Of a stretch of 64,000 nt of DNA, positions 23,959 through 36,500 are shown piece by piece. Under the pieces are notes generated by a model. That model had not been told where the DNA came from. It was given only the letters and a program-made list of their open reading frames with translations, and searched no databases. Numbering within the stretch: the stretch's first letter is position 1; each line of letters opens with the position of its first letter. This DNA is from Sipunculus nudus (taxonomy: Eukaryota > Annelida > Sipuncula > Golfingiida > Sipunculidae): positions 79,786,659-79,850,658 of the forward strand of contig CM049313.1 of assembly GCA_026874595.1 (NCBI GenBank), written 5' to 3'. Made by a program: the position numbers and the translations under genes.

Positions 23959-24297
23959 GTGAGTAGCTCTTGTTGCTACAATTTACATGAAACTTAAATT
24001 GAATTGTCTCAGATAAACAGATTATATTCTGATAAGATTTTTGTGAAGACCTCATTAATGCAGATTAAAACCATATCAAGTTCTCTTTTCATAAAAATTT
24101 TGTAGGGGGTTTTAAAATGTAAATCTAAAAATGAAACAGAATTTAGAAAAAAAAGCTTGTAATTTGTAAACAAATGCTAAGGATATGCAGTTATGAAATT
24201 GGTGTATCCTTAAAATACATTAATCTGTCCATAATTATAGTATAAATATAGTACATGATTATGGTTGATGTATATTGTTTTTCTTTTTTGCACTTTT
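23959..24297. other. Intron after exon 5, no feature seen
   Basis: AT-rich unique intron between the donor of exon 5 and the family-A element at 24298. No coding, RNA or repeat structure noticed. Confidence 0.4.
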
Positions 24298-25982
24298 TAG
24301 CTCAGCTGACTATAAGTCATCTGAGCTATAGTCTTGGTCCTTTGTCCGTCGTCCGTCCAGCCGTTAACAGGGCACATTTTAATACCATTGGACCTACCAT
24401 TCCAAAATTTTGCATACCATTAGATGTCCCCAAAATCTCTTACCATACCAAAAATTGGGTCATTAGGACTTCGTTCCTTCAAGATATTAAGGAAAACCTC
24501 TGTTTTCCATAAAAAAAGCCATTGTTACACTTCAAGGCTGCCTAATATCAAAACCACTGATCTATTTTTGATCAGATTTAGTATTCATATTCTTCCATAC
24601 ATTTTCTATGAACATACAAAAAATTAGGTCAGTGTTGGGTCTTATTTTGAATTAAGGGCTCAAATATAATGCAATTTTTAAAAAATCAGGAAATATATTT
24701 GCTCACCTAATATGAGAATTGCTGAAGCTAGAGACTTCTTTTCAAGAATATAACTTTATTTAATCAAGATTCAATTGCTTACCCAAAATTAGATCTGAAT
24801 TTTGCAAATGTTTCAAGTTATTAGCATAAATAAAAAATCAATACCTTGAATTCTGTCCAACTTTGGCAATGGCACGTTTTTTCACTGTAAGCACTGTTGA
24901 TTTAATTTTCACAGCATATATATATAAGGATTTAATCTTTTAAAACCTGAAATTTCAAAGAAATTGATTGAAAAGGGTAGCTTTTATTCAAGTTTTCATA
25001 CACCATGTCAAGTGTTGTTTACATCTAGCCCACCTAGTAATACAGCCCTCACTTGCATTATGTAACCCACCCCAGGCAGCTTGCCTTGGCTCAGCTTGGC
25101 CACTACCAGCAGGCTTCCCCTCTGCCCTGCACTCCCCCCTCCCCCCCCCCCCCAGATGGTGCATAAACAAGATGATTATTGTTAATATGTTATTATTTTC
25201 TGTATTTGATTCATTCTTATTCTAGGCTATGCTACATTTTAAATTTTGTGTTGTACCACCAGGGTTACAATGATTGAAGTGCACATTTAATTGTGTCCAC
25301 AAAGTGGTGTATTGCTATGAAAGTGTGGATTTTCATCAGATAAGTAATTCCTTACTTCAGAAGAGTAAAAATTTCACCAGGTGTGAAATTGACTATTAAT
25401 TCCAGTTTACAATTAAAGCTGAGATAGTAATTAGTACAATGATATTGTGTGTCCCTGGATATATAATGATTGCAACAATTTCTTATATTTTAACTTATAT
25501 TTCAGTTTTTTTACTCTTGATATATAATGATTGCAACTTCTGCAACAATACTAATATTTTAATTTGTATTTTCAGTTTTTTTTATTAAAAATTCATAAAA
25601 CTTGTAAATAAAAAAATGATTCAAATAAAAACTTGAAAAAGTTGATATGCTAAAAAAATAGGCTCATATATAAACTTAAATGCATTATTCCCTGAAAGTG
25701 AAATAAAGGTATTAGTCCATTCTGTCCCCTTGCCTGTCCATCTGTAAATTTTCATATGCATCACAGTATCTCAAAACTTTTACTGTTTTTCTTCATGACA
25801 GTCTTGTCAGAGTATTAGTTTGCAATCATATATTTAGAACTTTACTATAACCAAGTAGGAGGGCCCCTTTCCTCTTAGCTTCTCATATTCTTTATATAAA
25901 TGAAAAACATTACAATAGAATATTTTGCATTTGCAAAATTTTCAAACTTCAGCTGAGCACCGTGACCCATGGGTCCCTTGTT
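24298..25982 (+). mobile_element. Family A Helentron-like element upstream of exon 6
   Basis: Starts TAGCTCAGCTGACTATAAGT and ends CAGCTGAGCACCGTGACCCATGGGTCCCTTGTT, 59 bp before exon 6. It is about 1.7 kb, a shorter relative of 18556-21726 with internal deletions. It has a poly-C run near 25137-25152. Non-coding. Confidence 0.72.
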
Positions 25983-26041
25983 TGGCATAATCATGCTTGC
26001 ATGTCCAGTTTGGTATTAATCTGTGTTAATCTGTTTGTCAG

Positions 26042-26301
26042 CTGGAAGAAAGTAAAGTGTTCACGGCCAAGCAGAATACAGACTCTAAGTTCTTCCCACC
26101 ACCAGGTGTAGGGGACAATGACGCATCAATGTTTCAGCCACCACCCCCCAATATTCCACTGGAAACAACGGTATTCACAAACAGCATGGTGTCAACTGCC
26201 ACAAATGGAGGTATGGGCCTGTCTGATGGGAGTAATTCCTTGAACCATCCGTCAGCAATGCCCCCGGCACCAGGGCTTCATCAGCCACCATTGGGACAGA
26301 G
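26042..26301 (+). CDS. UBAP2/UBAP2L homologue, exon 6 (Pro-rich)
   Basis: A 260-bp exon, 86 codons plus two bases, after CTGTTTGTCAG and before donor GTAGGT. It begins LEESKVFTAKQNTDSKFFPP, runs through a Pro-rich stretch (MFQPPPPNIPLE) and ends PGLHQPPLGQR. The opening matches the SETKIFTAS motif of UBAP2L and the closing GQR matches the place of GQRIDLAVLLGK. The last 20-25 bp of the exon plus the donor are tandemly repeated about 13 times into the following intron, so this exon is the parent of that array. A family-A element ends 59 bp upstream of the acceptor. Confidence 0.8.
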
Positions 26302-26925
26302 GTAGGTGAACATGAACTAGCAGTGCTTTTTTAGCCTCCATTGGGACAGCTGTAGGTGAACATATGCTAGCAGTGCTTTATCAACCAACTTTGGGGCAGA
26401 GGTAGGTGAACATGAACTAGCAGTGCTCCAGCCACTGTTTGGACAGTTATTGGTGGACATGAACTAGCAGTGCTTCATCAGCCTCCATTTGGACAGTTAT
26501 AGGTGAACATGAACTAGTAGTGCTTCATCAACCTCCAATGGGACAGATATAGGTGCTCCAGCCACCGTTTGGACAGTTATTGGTGGACATGAACTAGCAG
26601 TGCTCCATCCGCCAGCATTGGGACAGAGGTAGGTTAACTTGAACTGGCAGTGCTCCATCCGCCAGCATTGGGACAGAGGTAGGTGAACATGAACTAGCAG
26701 TGCTTCATCAACCTCCATTGGGACAGAGACAGGTAAACATGAACTAGCAGTGCTCCATCCATCACCATTGGTAGGTTAACATGACCTTGCAGTGCTTCAT
26801 TAACCTCCACTGGGACAAAATAGGTGAACATGAACAAGCAGTGCTCCATCAGCCATCATAGTGACAGAGTTACGTGAACATGAACTAGCAGTGCTTCATC
26901 AACCTCCATTGGGACCAGTGAATGT
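26302..26925 (+). repeat. 50-bp tandem array of the exon 6 end plus splice donor
   Basis: About 13 copies of a unit that begins with the real intron start GTAGGTGAACATGAACTAG and runs into a copy of the exon end (CATCAxCCxCCATTGGGACAG). The first periods are exactly 50 bp (26302, 26352, 26402). Several copies keep G|GTAGGTGAAC, for example at 26402 and near 26678, and are credible donors; others are mutated (ATAGGT, TTGGTG). The array starts at the genuine donor, so it arose by tandem duplication across the exon-intron border. Confidence 0.85.
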
Positions 26926-27148
26926 TCTGGCCTCTGGCCATGTCCAGTGCTATAGAATTTTAAATTACATAAAAAGAAAATGTTTGTGTACTGTTTGTGT
27001 ACTGTAGTCCATTGGTCATGAATCAGGAATGATAACAAAGCATATTGTTATGCTACAAATGGAATATCAGTTAAATTAAAATCAGCAGTGCCAGTGCACA
27101 ACATATTCTTTTATATTAATAACAGAACTTTATGCCCACTACCACAAG
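26926..27148. other. Unique intron between arrays
   Basis: No element ends or coding sequence. Short frames here are chance frames. Confidence 0.35.
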
Positions 27149-28065
27149 TTATATGGGCCCCGCTTGACAAGCGGTGCCCTATAGTGATCACTGTGTCAGT
27201 CCGTACTTCCGTCCTTTCGTCAGTGACACTTTCTTTCGCGCGTGATAACTCAACAACAACATACTTCAGCTTTCCCAAATACACAGGGATGATTGGTACA
27301 TATGAGGGCTCCAGACCTATTGAATTACAGACCTGTTGGAATTCCAATATGGCCTCAACAGCCAAATCCCTCATTTTCTTTTGCACTCGATAACTCAACA
27401 ACAACATTCTTCAGCTTTCCCAAATTCACAGGAATGATTGGTCCTTATAAGGGTTCCAGCCCTATCGAATAACAGACCTGTCTGAATTCAACTATGGTGG
27501 CCACAGCCTAATTGTTGATTTTCTTTCCCGCGCAATAACTCAACAACAACATATTTCAGCTTTCCCAAATTCACAGGGATGATTGGTACATATAAGGGCT
27601 CCAGACCTATTGAATTACAGACCTGTCCAAATTCCAATATGGCCACCACAGCCCAAAAGCTGATTTTCTTTTGCAAGCAATAACTCAACAACAACATACT
27701 TCAGCTTTCCCTAATTCACCGTGTGATTGGTACATATGAGGGCTCCAGACCTATTGAATTACAGACCTGACAGAATTCCAGTATGGCTGCCACAGCCCAG
27801 TTGCTGATTTTCTTTCTCGCACGATTTTTCAACAGCAACATACTTCAGCTTTCCTAAATTCACAGGGATGATTGATACATATGAGGGCTCCAGACCTATT
27901 GAATTACAGACCTGTCTGAATTTCTTTTGCGCGTGATAACTCAACAACAACTTACTTCAGCTTTCCCATATTCACAGAGATGATTGGTACCTATAAGGGC
28001 TCCATCTCTATCGAATTGCAGACCTGTTGAAATTCCAATATGGCTGCAATTGCACAATCATTTGT
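27149..28065 (+). repeat. Approximately 145-bp tandem array, probably a Helentron-like 5' part
   Basis: Begins with a hairpin-like CCCGCTTGACAAGCGG and CCCTATAGTGATCAC, then about six units with AACTCAACAACAACATACTT and CAGACCTATTGAATTACAGA. A similar 5' start (CAAGTGGATGCCCTATACTAATCACC) is at about 45665. No matching 3' terminus was found; the family-A element at 28066 interrupts it. The 60-100 residue frames on both strands are the same repeat. Confidence 0.6.
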
Positions 28066-30686
28066 TAACTCAGCTGACTATAAGTCATCCGAGCTATAGT
28101 CGTGGTCCATTGTCCGTCGTCCGTCCGTCTGTCTTGCCGTCCGTCCGTCCTTCTGTCCGGATGTCCGTCCGTAAGACTGGCACGTTTCGACACCGTTGGA
28201 CCTAAGAATCTGAAATTCTGCATACAGTTAGATGTCCCCAAAATCTCCTACCATGCCGAAAATTGGGTCAATAGGACTATGTTCCTTCGAAATATAAAGG
28301 AAAAACCTCAATTTTTTATTAGAAATCTATTTTTAAACTTCAGGACTGCCTAATATCAAAACCAATCGTCTGGTTTTCTTCATATTTACCATAAATATTC
28401 CTCTATATAGTTCCTATGTACATGCCAGAAATTAAGTCAGTATTGTTTAATTTTAAAAAGTTATGGGCCCAAACATAATGGACTTTGTAAAAAAATCAGG
28501 AAGATATTTGGTCACTTAAGACCAAAAGTGTTAAAGGTAGGGACTTTTTTTCAGTAATACAAATTTACTTAATCAAAATTTAATTGTATACCAAAAATTA
28601 GATCAAAATCTGTTAAATTTTTTTAAATATTGGCAAAAATATAAAATTGGTACCTTAAATTTTGCCCAACTTTGGCCACAGCACGGTTTTTTCCTGTAAG
28701 TACTGTGGATTTAATTTTCACAGCATGTACACATAAGGATTTAATCTGTTAAAATCTGAAATTTGAAAATAAAAGCTGCAAAATTAGGCTAGTTATTGAA
28801 TTTTTTTAGAGGCTCTTGTTGTATTCCCTTACATTGTCAAGCAGTCCACTTTGATGACTGTAGGTCATTCAGTGCACATCTCTGTGCTCCCCAGGCTGTT
28901 GGCATAATTTTAGATGTCCCCAAAATCTCCTACCAAACAAAAAATTTGGCCATTAGGACTTTGTTCCTTCGAGATATTAAGGAAAAACCTCTGTTTTCCA
29001 TTAAAAAAAGCCATTGTTACACTTCAAGGCTGCCTAATATCAAAACCACTGATCTGTTTCTGATCAGATTTAGTATTCACATTCTTTAATACATTTTCTA
29101 TGAACATACCAAAAATTAGGTCAGTATTGGGTATTATTTTGAAGTTATGGGCAAAAATATAATGTAATTTAAAAAAAAAAACAGGAAATTTATTTACTCA
29201 CCTAACATGAGAATTGCTGAACCTAGAGACTTTTTTCAGGAATATAACTTTATTTAATCAAGATTCAATTGTTTACCCAAAATTAGATATGAATTTTGCA
29301 AATTTTTCAAGTTATTTGCATAAATAAAAAATCAATACCTTAAATTTTGTTCAACTTTGGCTCTGTTGATTTAATTTTCACAACATATATACATCAGGAT
29401 TTAATCTTTTAAAATCTGAAATTTCAAAGAAATTGATTGGAAAGAATAGCTTTTATTCATGTTTTCATACACCATGTCAAGTGTTGGCTTCCCCTCTGCC
29501 CTGCACTCCCCCCCCCCCCCCAGATGGTGCATAAACTAGATGAATGTTATTATTTTCTGTATTTGATTCATTCTTATTCTAGGCTATGCTACATTTTAGA
29601 TTTTGTATTGTACCACCAGGGTTTCTACATCCACCTCAGCCTCAGTAAGCAAGAACAAGATGAATCAGATATATTCATACTTTAATATTTTGTATAACTA
29701 TTCGTCCATAGGTACCTATGTACATGCCAGAAATTATGTCAATATTGTGTAATATGTAGACATAGTGGGCATCACAATAATGTACCTTGTCAAGACTAAA
29801 GAGATATTGTGTAATACAGTCACAAATTCATAAATCACTTCATCAGCATAGTTAATCATAACATCATATCTGTCAAATTGAAAGCTTGCATTTACTGTTT
29901 TTTACTTCATGACAGTCTTGTCAGAGTATTAGTTTGCAATCATATATTTAGAACTTTACTTTAACCAAGTAGGAGGGCCCCTTTCGTCTTAGCTTTTCAT
30001 ATTCTTATATAAATGAAAAACATTACAATAGAATATTTCTACATCCACCTTCGTGCTGCCCTCACTTTTCCCTTCTCCGAACCCCATCCCAAAGTCAGCC
30101 TCAGTAAGCAAGAACAAGATGAATCAGATATATTCATACTTTAATATTTTGTATAACTATTCATCCATAGGTACCTATGTACATGCCAGAAATTATGTCA
30201 ATATTGTGTAATATGTAGACATAGTGGGCATCACAATAATGTACCTTGTCAAGACTAAAGAGATATTGTGTAATACAGTCACACATTCATAAATCACTTC
30301 ATCAGCATAGTTAATCATAACATCATATCTGTCAAATTGAAAGCTTGCAGACTACCATACACTTTAGATCCTTCAACAAATAACCTAATCATCATTCTAC
30401 TACTGCTTATTACTGCTGTCATTGCATTCATATTTGCTCAAATATATCACAATTTTTAACCCCTCCTAAATAAATAAAAAATAAACCACTATATTTGACT
30501 CTATTAATCCATCAGTCAGGTTATTTCATTTATCATTTACTCGCATATTACATTACATTCCTTTATAATAGCCCAACATGTCCATGATATTCATAAGCTT
30601 AATCGACTCTATATAGTATCACAGTGGAGAAACATTTATAGTCCAATCACGATCAGCTGAGCGCCGTGACCCATGGGTCCCTTGTT
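28066..30686 (+). mobile_element. Family A Helentron-like element in the middle of the duplicated-splice-site intron
   Basis: The 5' end is slightly changed (TAACTCAGCTGACTATAAGT), followed by the GTCC microsatellite. It ends CAGCTGAGCGCCGTGACCCATGGGTCCCTTGTT. Relative to 18556-21726 it has a deletion near 29630 and an internal duplication of about 470 bp (TCCATAGGTACCTATGTACA near 29704 and 30165). The empty site of element B is present at 30401-30420. Poly-C at about 29507-29520. Confidence 0.7.
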
Positions 30687-31386
30687 TTCTTTTTCCAGGC
30701 TGATGCATTGGTCAACGTGTAATAACTTGTTTAAAATAATACTGTGACCACAATTTTTTGTGTTAAAATTTATTATGTAGTTTCTCTAATATAATGAATT
30801 GTCCATTGTTCCCCTTATTTACTGTATAGAATGACAAAATCTGCGTTTTAGCATCCCTCTGTGTGGTTACAAAAATAAGGTGTTCACACATTCAACTATT
30901 TCTATTATATTGTAAGATGATGTTTACCAAACAGTTGACCAAATGTAATAACAATTGTTTATATATACGTAGCACTTAGACAATACACAGTGGAGAGGTG
31001 TCACTTGCCCACGAACAGGTGGCTCTGAAAAAGGGGGTTTCCAGGGCTTAAGCTCGGGTCTTGGTCAAAACATTGTTACTATATTTTGGGCTTTGGGAAG
31101 TCATGTAAACCTCTCATGTGGGGCTTAAGTCATTGCAACAAGACCCCAGTTATTTAAGTCGGAATACATGTACTGGTTTTGACTGCAGGAGGATGAAAGA
31201 CTCTGTGCCTTTTCATTGACCAGATTAGCTTGACTGGTTTTCAGTGCTTACAGTCTTCAAACATTTGAAAATCATTTTGCAGACCAGATTTTCCATCTGG
31301 AATTTTATAGAAGCAAAGTCCCAGTAAATTTTGACTTGAGAATGTCATATTGTTACTGACCAGGTATTTAAATCAGTAATTTTGTA
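30687..31386. other. Unique intron before the acceptor array
   Basis: No coding sequence or element ends noticed over about 700 bp. Confidence 0.35.
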
Positions 31387-32194
31387 ACAGACTGGGGCTT
31401 GGTCTTTATTTTGTTTTGTATTTTACAGACTGGGGTTGGTCTTTATTTTGGTTTGTATGCTACAGACTGGGGCTGGTCTTTATTTTGGCATGTATGTTAC
31501 AGACTGGGGCTTGGGTCTTTATTTTGGTTTGTTTGTAACAGACTGGGGCTTGGTCTTTATTTTGTTTTGTATTTTACAGACTGGGGTTGGTCTTTATTTT
31601 GGTTTGTATGTTACAGACTGGGGCTGGTCTTTATTTTGGCATGTATGTTACAGACTGGGGCTTGGGTCTTTATTTTGGTTTGTATGTTACAGACTGAGGC
31701 TTGGCCTTTATTTTGTTTTGTATTATACTGACTGGGGGCTTAGTCTTTATTTTGGTTCTTATGTTACAGACTGGGGCTTGGTCTTTATTTTGTTTTGTAT
31801 TATAGTTTATACATACCAGGGGCTTGGTCTTTATTTTGTTTTGTAAGTTATAGACTGGGGCTTGGTCTTTATTATAGTTTGTATTTTACAGACCTGGGTT
31901 GGTCTTTATTTTGTTTTGTATGTTACACACTGGGACTTGGGTCTTTATTTTAGTTTGTATGTTACAGACTGGGGCTTGGTCTTTATTTTGTTTTGTATTT
32001 TACAGACTGGGGTTGGTCTTTATTTTGGTTTGTATGTTACAGACTGTGGCTTGGTCTTTATTTTGGTTTGTATGTTACAGACTGGGGCTTGGTCTTTATT
32101 TTGGTTTGTATGTTACAGACTGGGGCTTTGTTTTTATTTTGGTTTGTATGTTACAGACTGGGGCTTGGTCTTTATTTTGGTTTGTATGTTACAG
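31387..32194 (+). repeat. 38-bp tandem array of the exon 7 splice acceptor
   Basis: About 22 copies of a 38-bp unit (some 37 or 39) made of ACTGGGGCTTGG, a pyrimidine-rich GTCTTTATTTTGGTTTG and TATGTTACAG. The last copy is the real acceptor and exon start (ACAG at 32191-32194). Most copies keep ACAG; a few are mutated (ATACTGAC near 31726, ATAGAC near 31848, ACACAC near 31923). The unit has no TAA, TAG or TGA in any + frame, which explains the 110-198 residue overlapping frames; these are not independent genes. Confidence 0.88.
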
Positions 32195-32480
32195 ACTGGG
32201 GCTTGGTATGTTGGGCTTAAACGACAAGTCTGGAGGGGAGGCCCCAGGAGGGTCATCATCTCAGCAACAATCTCAGTTCATGAGCCAGTTTGCAAAACAG
32301 GCAACAGAATCGATAAAGAACGCAGTCGGGATTGGTTCCTCACCACCAGCAAACCAATCTGCAAACGCTGCTGTGACACAACCTAGTCAGCCCACGCCAC
32401 CTGTAGGGCAAAATCAACAACAGTCATCCTTACAGCAACAGAGAAAGCCACAGCGAACCAAGTTGCCACCACCCTCCAAG
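32195..32480 (+). CDS. UBAP2/UBAP2L homologue, exon 7 (Gln-rich)
   Basis: A 286-bp exon ending at donor GTTAGC. It reads (R)LGLGMLGLNDKSGGEAP, then QQQSQFMSQFAKQATESI, a Gln/Pro-rich stretch and finally RKPQRTKLPPPSK. GQR|LGLGMLGLNDK across the junction resembles GQRIDLAVLLGK of UBAP2L, and TKLPPPSK|IPASAVEMPG fits the family block. The chosen start is the last of about 22 tandem copies of the same acceptor. Upstream copies are also plausible acceptors and all frames stay open there, so the true start could be further 5' in some transcripts. The Met codon and GLNDK part is unique sequence beyond the repeat. Confidence 0.75.
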
Positions 32481-33264
32481 GTTAGCATTTGTTAAACGGA
32501 TAATGTTTTATCCACTTTGGTTTAAAGAATCAACTGGCTCAGTAAATTTTAAAATAAATTGTTAGTTTCAGTAGTGATATGTTTTAAGTGTGATTTAACA
32601 AATGTAACCAAATAAGCCCATTTTTTTTAACAAACGACCTTAGAGCATTCTTATATACTACAAACCATTTATTCAGTGTATGTCTCTAATTTCCCAATAT
32701 TCATGTGGTTATTTAAATTTCCTGATATTCACGAATGGGAAATAATCATGAATATGAAACCCTTGGGAATAAGTTGCCCCATTAACTAGTATGATGCATC
32801 TACACAAACAGATTAGTTATTACACCTCTGGGAACATGGTTTGGTAATGAACCCTAACCCTAACTAATATGTGAATGGTATTGAAACCAGCTCATGCAGA
32901 CATGCAATAGTAATTGTAAAAAATTTGACTGTGACACAGGTCATAGTGCAATGACTGTAACAGAAATGAGTCGGGTATTATGGGATTTATTATTTTATAA
33001 TAAATGCAAAACTGTTGCACTAAAAACTCATAAGTTCTTGTGGAATCATGAAAAATAAAACCCTCATGAAATGTTCACAGTGATAAATCTTGCAAAATTT
33101 CAGCATCTCCAATATGAAACCAACCACAGTATTGGTTTTATTAACATTATTAGTCGCTTAGGTGGTAAAACATTTTGTTGGTTAGGGTTATTAGTCACTA
33201 CTGGTGTTGACACATTTTATTGGTTCACATCTGTATTCAAGGAAGAGACCCATTTAATTGACAG
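32481..33264. other. Intron between exons 7 and 8, unique sequence
   Basis: No element ends. A short stretch near 33112-33146 (CCACAGTATTGGTTTTATTA) is shared with 41002-41037 beside a reverse-transcriptase fragment; its origin is unclear. Confidence 0.4.
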
Positions 33265-33428
33265 ATTCCTGCATCTGCAGTGGAGATGCCAGGTCACATG
33301 GTCGGCTTCCCACTAGACGTACAGTTTGGCAATTGGGATCTCAGTAATGAAACATCTGCTTACGCCAGCTACACAAATTCAGCAGACACGGTGTCGTCAG
33401 GAGCGATATATTCTGGTTCTTCAGCAGG
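33265..33428 (+). CDS. UBAP2/UBAP2L homologue, exon 8: family-diagnostic block
   Basis: A 164-bp exon after ATTTAATTGACAG and before GTAAGA. It reads IPASAVEMPGHMVGFPLDVQ and then FGNWDLSNETSAYASYT, ending SGSSAG. The IP-x-x-AVEMPG ... LDVQFG pattern is the most conserved short block of UBAP2, UBAP2L and lingerer (DUF3697 in Pfam, by my recollection), the region implicated in G3BP1 binding by human UBAP2L. It is the strongest evidence for the gene's identity. It starts in phase 0 and ends with two bases (GG) completed by the first base of exon 9. Confidence 0.88.
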
Positions 33429-33544
33429 GTAAGATGTTAACATTAGTTGAGTCTTTGTGAAGGGATTTGTTGATACAGGTTTTCTGTCGGTCTATCAGCA
33501 AATTTGTTTTTCTGAAGACTCAGCTTGTGTTAAGATATTTAATT

Positions 33545-36500
33545 GTATCGCCAGACATAGTCTGGAGATACTATGGTTTAGTCACGGTTGCGCCGCCGCT
33601 GCCGCAGAGATTTCTTTTGGACACAATAACTCAAAAAATATTTCAAGGATCTTTTTCAAACTTGAAACATTTATAGATATAGGTGAGAGGACGAAGCCTA
33701 TTTAAAATGGGGTCATGACCTCAACTAGGAGAGTGACCTTGACCTTGAATAGATCCATTTTTGGGGGAAATCACACAAATTCTTAAATATCTCAAGAAAT
33801 CTTTCATGGATTTATCCAAAAATCAGGTTTGACAAAGATCTTGGATAGTGATGTCATGTACCGGAAACTGGTGGTGCCACCTAGTATCCTTTTCTTGTTT
33901 TTGTGCCGTTTAATACCCCCATCATTGCCACTTGACAGTACTTTTAGCATCACAAGTCAAAAACTGATTGACAGTTTTCTTTAATATTATGCATGTACAT
34001 AGGTATGGGTTATGGGATGATGTATATTAAAATTGGGGTCATGACCTTTCCTTTGAGAGTGGCTTTGACCTTGAATATTACCATATATGGTGAAAATCAC
34101 ATAAAATCATGAATATCTTAAAAAGGGATGCATGGATTGGTCCAAAAATCAAGTTGACATAAGATCTTGGATAGTTTTGTCTTTTGCAGAAGATAGGTGG
34201 CGCCACCTGTTGTCCTTTTCTTGTTTTTTGCGCCTTTGAATACCCCATCATTGCCACTTGACAGTATATACTGTGAGCATTATAAGTCAAACAGTAATGG
34301 ACAGATTTCTTTCATGTTATGCATGTATATAGATATGGTTTATGGAATGAGGTATATTTAATTTTAAATTTAATTTTAAAATTTAATTTAATTTAAACTA
34401 TTTTTTTTTTTAATTTAATTTTTAGCTCAGCTGACTGAAAGTCATCTGAGCTATAGCGATCACTCTTTGTCCGTCGTCCGTCTGTCCGTCCGTTAACCAG
34501 GCACAAATCGTAACCGCTGGACCTAGAACCTTGTAACTTGGCATTCTGAGAGGTCTATGAAAAATCTCCTTGGAAACCAGAAATTAGGTCTCTGTTACCC
34601 ATATCCTTCGAGCTATGGGGCCCCAAAGTACCCCCCAGAAAAGTCAAAAATTTCATACAAAAACATCAATATCTCATTAACTACATCACTGATGGTCATG
34701 ATTTTTTGCATACATATTGATCATGAGATGTTCCATCAGTTCCTGCAGACTGGTGGCGCCACCTGTATTTTTCGATTTTTTACGAATTTTTTTCTCTATT
34801 TTTGAGACCTTTAAAAATGTGAACATCTGTTAACAAGGCACAAATTGTAAAGACTGGACCTAGAATCTTCATTCTTGAGACATTGAGAGGTCAATGAAAA
34901 AATGTCCATGGAAACCAGAAATTAGGTCTCTGTTACCCATATCCTTCGAGCTATGGGGCCCCGAAGTACCCCCCCAGAATAGTCAAAAATTTCATACAAA
35001 AACTTCAATATCTCATTAACTACATTACTGATGGTCATGATTTTTTGCATGGATATTGATCATAGAGTGTTTCATCAGTTCTGCAGACTGGTGGCGCCAC
35101 CTGTATTTTTTCAATTTTTACGTGTTTTTTTCTCTATTTTTGAGACCTCTGAAGATGCAGTCATCTGTTAACAGGGCACAAATCGTAACGACTGGACCTA
35201 GAATCTTCTCTCTTGACATGCAGAGAGGCCCATAAAAAGTCTCCTTGGAAACCTGAAATTAGGTCTCTGTTACCCATAACCTCTGAGCTATGGGGCTCCG
35301 AAGTACCCCCCCAGAATAATGGAATATTTGATACAAAAGTTCAAGTAACTGATCAACTATTGCATTGATCACTATGATTCTTTGCATTGATTTTGATCAT
35401 GGGGTGTTTCATCAGTTTCTGCAGACTGGTGGTGCCACCTGTATTTTTTCGATTTTTACGTGTTTTTTTCTCTATTTTTGAGACATTAAAAGATGCAGTC
35501 ATCGGTTAACAGGGCACAAATCCTAATGACTGGACCTAGAATCGTCTCTCTTGACATGCAGGGAGGCCCATGAAAAGTCTCCTTGGAAACCTGAAACTAA
35601 GTCTCTGTTACCCATAACCTCTGAGCTATGGGGCTCAGAAGTACCCCCCAGAATAATGGAAAATTTGATACAAAAGCTAAAATATCTGAACAACTATTGC
35701 ATTGATCACCATGATTCTTTGTATGGATATTGATCATGGGATGTTTCATCAGTTTCTGCAGTCTGGTGGCGCCACCTGTATTTTTTCGATTTTTACGAAT
35801 TATTTTCTCTATTTATGAGACCTTAAGATGGGGTCATCTGTTAACAGGGCACAAATCGTAACGCCTGGACCTAGAATCTTCTCTCTTGACATGCAGGGAG
35901 GCCCATTAAAAGTCTCCTTAGAAACTTAGAAAAAGGTCTCTGTTACCCATTTTCTTCGAGCTATGGGGCTCCCAAGTACCCCCCAGAATGATGGAAAATT
36001 TGATACAAAAGCTCAAGTATCTGCAAAACTATTGCAATGATCACCATAATTTTTTGCACGGATATTGATCTTGGAATGTTTCATCAGTTTCTGCAGTCTG
36101 ATGGCGCAACTGGTATTTTTTTCGATTTTTACGAATTTTACAGGGCACAAATCGTAATCCCTAGACCTAGAATCTTCTGTCTTGACATGCAGGGAAGCCC
36201 ATAAAAAGTTTCCTTGGAAACCTCAAATTAGGTCTCTGTTACCCTTATTCTTCGAGCTATTGGGCTCAGAAGTACCCCCCAGAATAATGGAAAATTTGAT
36301 ACAAAAACTCAAGTATCTGAACAACTAATGCATTGATCACCATGATTCTTAGCATTGATATTGATCATGGGGTGTTTCATCAGTTTCTGCAGTCTGGTGG
36401 TGCCATCTGTATTTTTTTCAATTTTTAGCTCAGCTGACTGAAAGTCATCTGAGCTATAGCGATCGCTTTTTGTCCGTCGTCCGTCTGTCCGTCCGTTAAC

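Noticed and set aside
27088-27950. Minus-strand frames of 63-98 residues with similar sequence
   Set aside because: They are the approximately 145-bp tandem units read backwards; each is broken at different places.
31399-32386. Overlapping open frames of 110-198 residues as possible membrane proteins
   Set aside because: They are the 38-bp acceptor array, which lacks stops in every frame; the hydrophobic look comes from T-rich codons.
32860-32880. CCCTAACCCTAA-like telomere repeat, also TTAGGG-like bases near 42369
   Set aside because: Only two to three units each, in intronic sequence; too short to mean an interstitial telomere.
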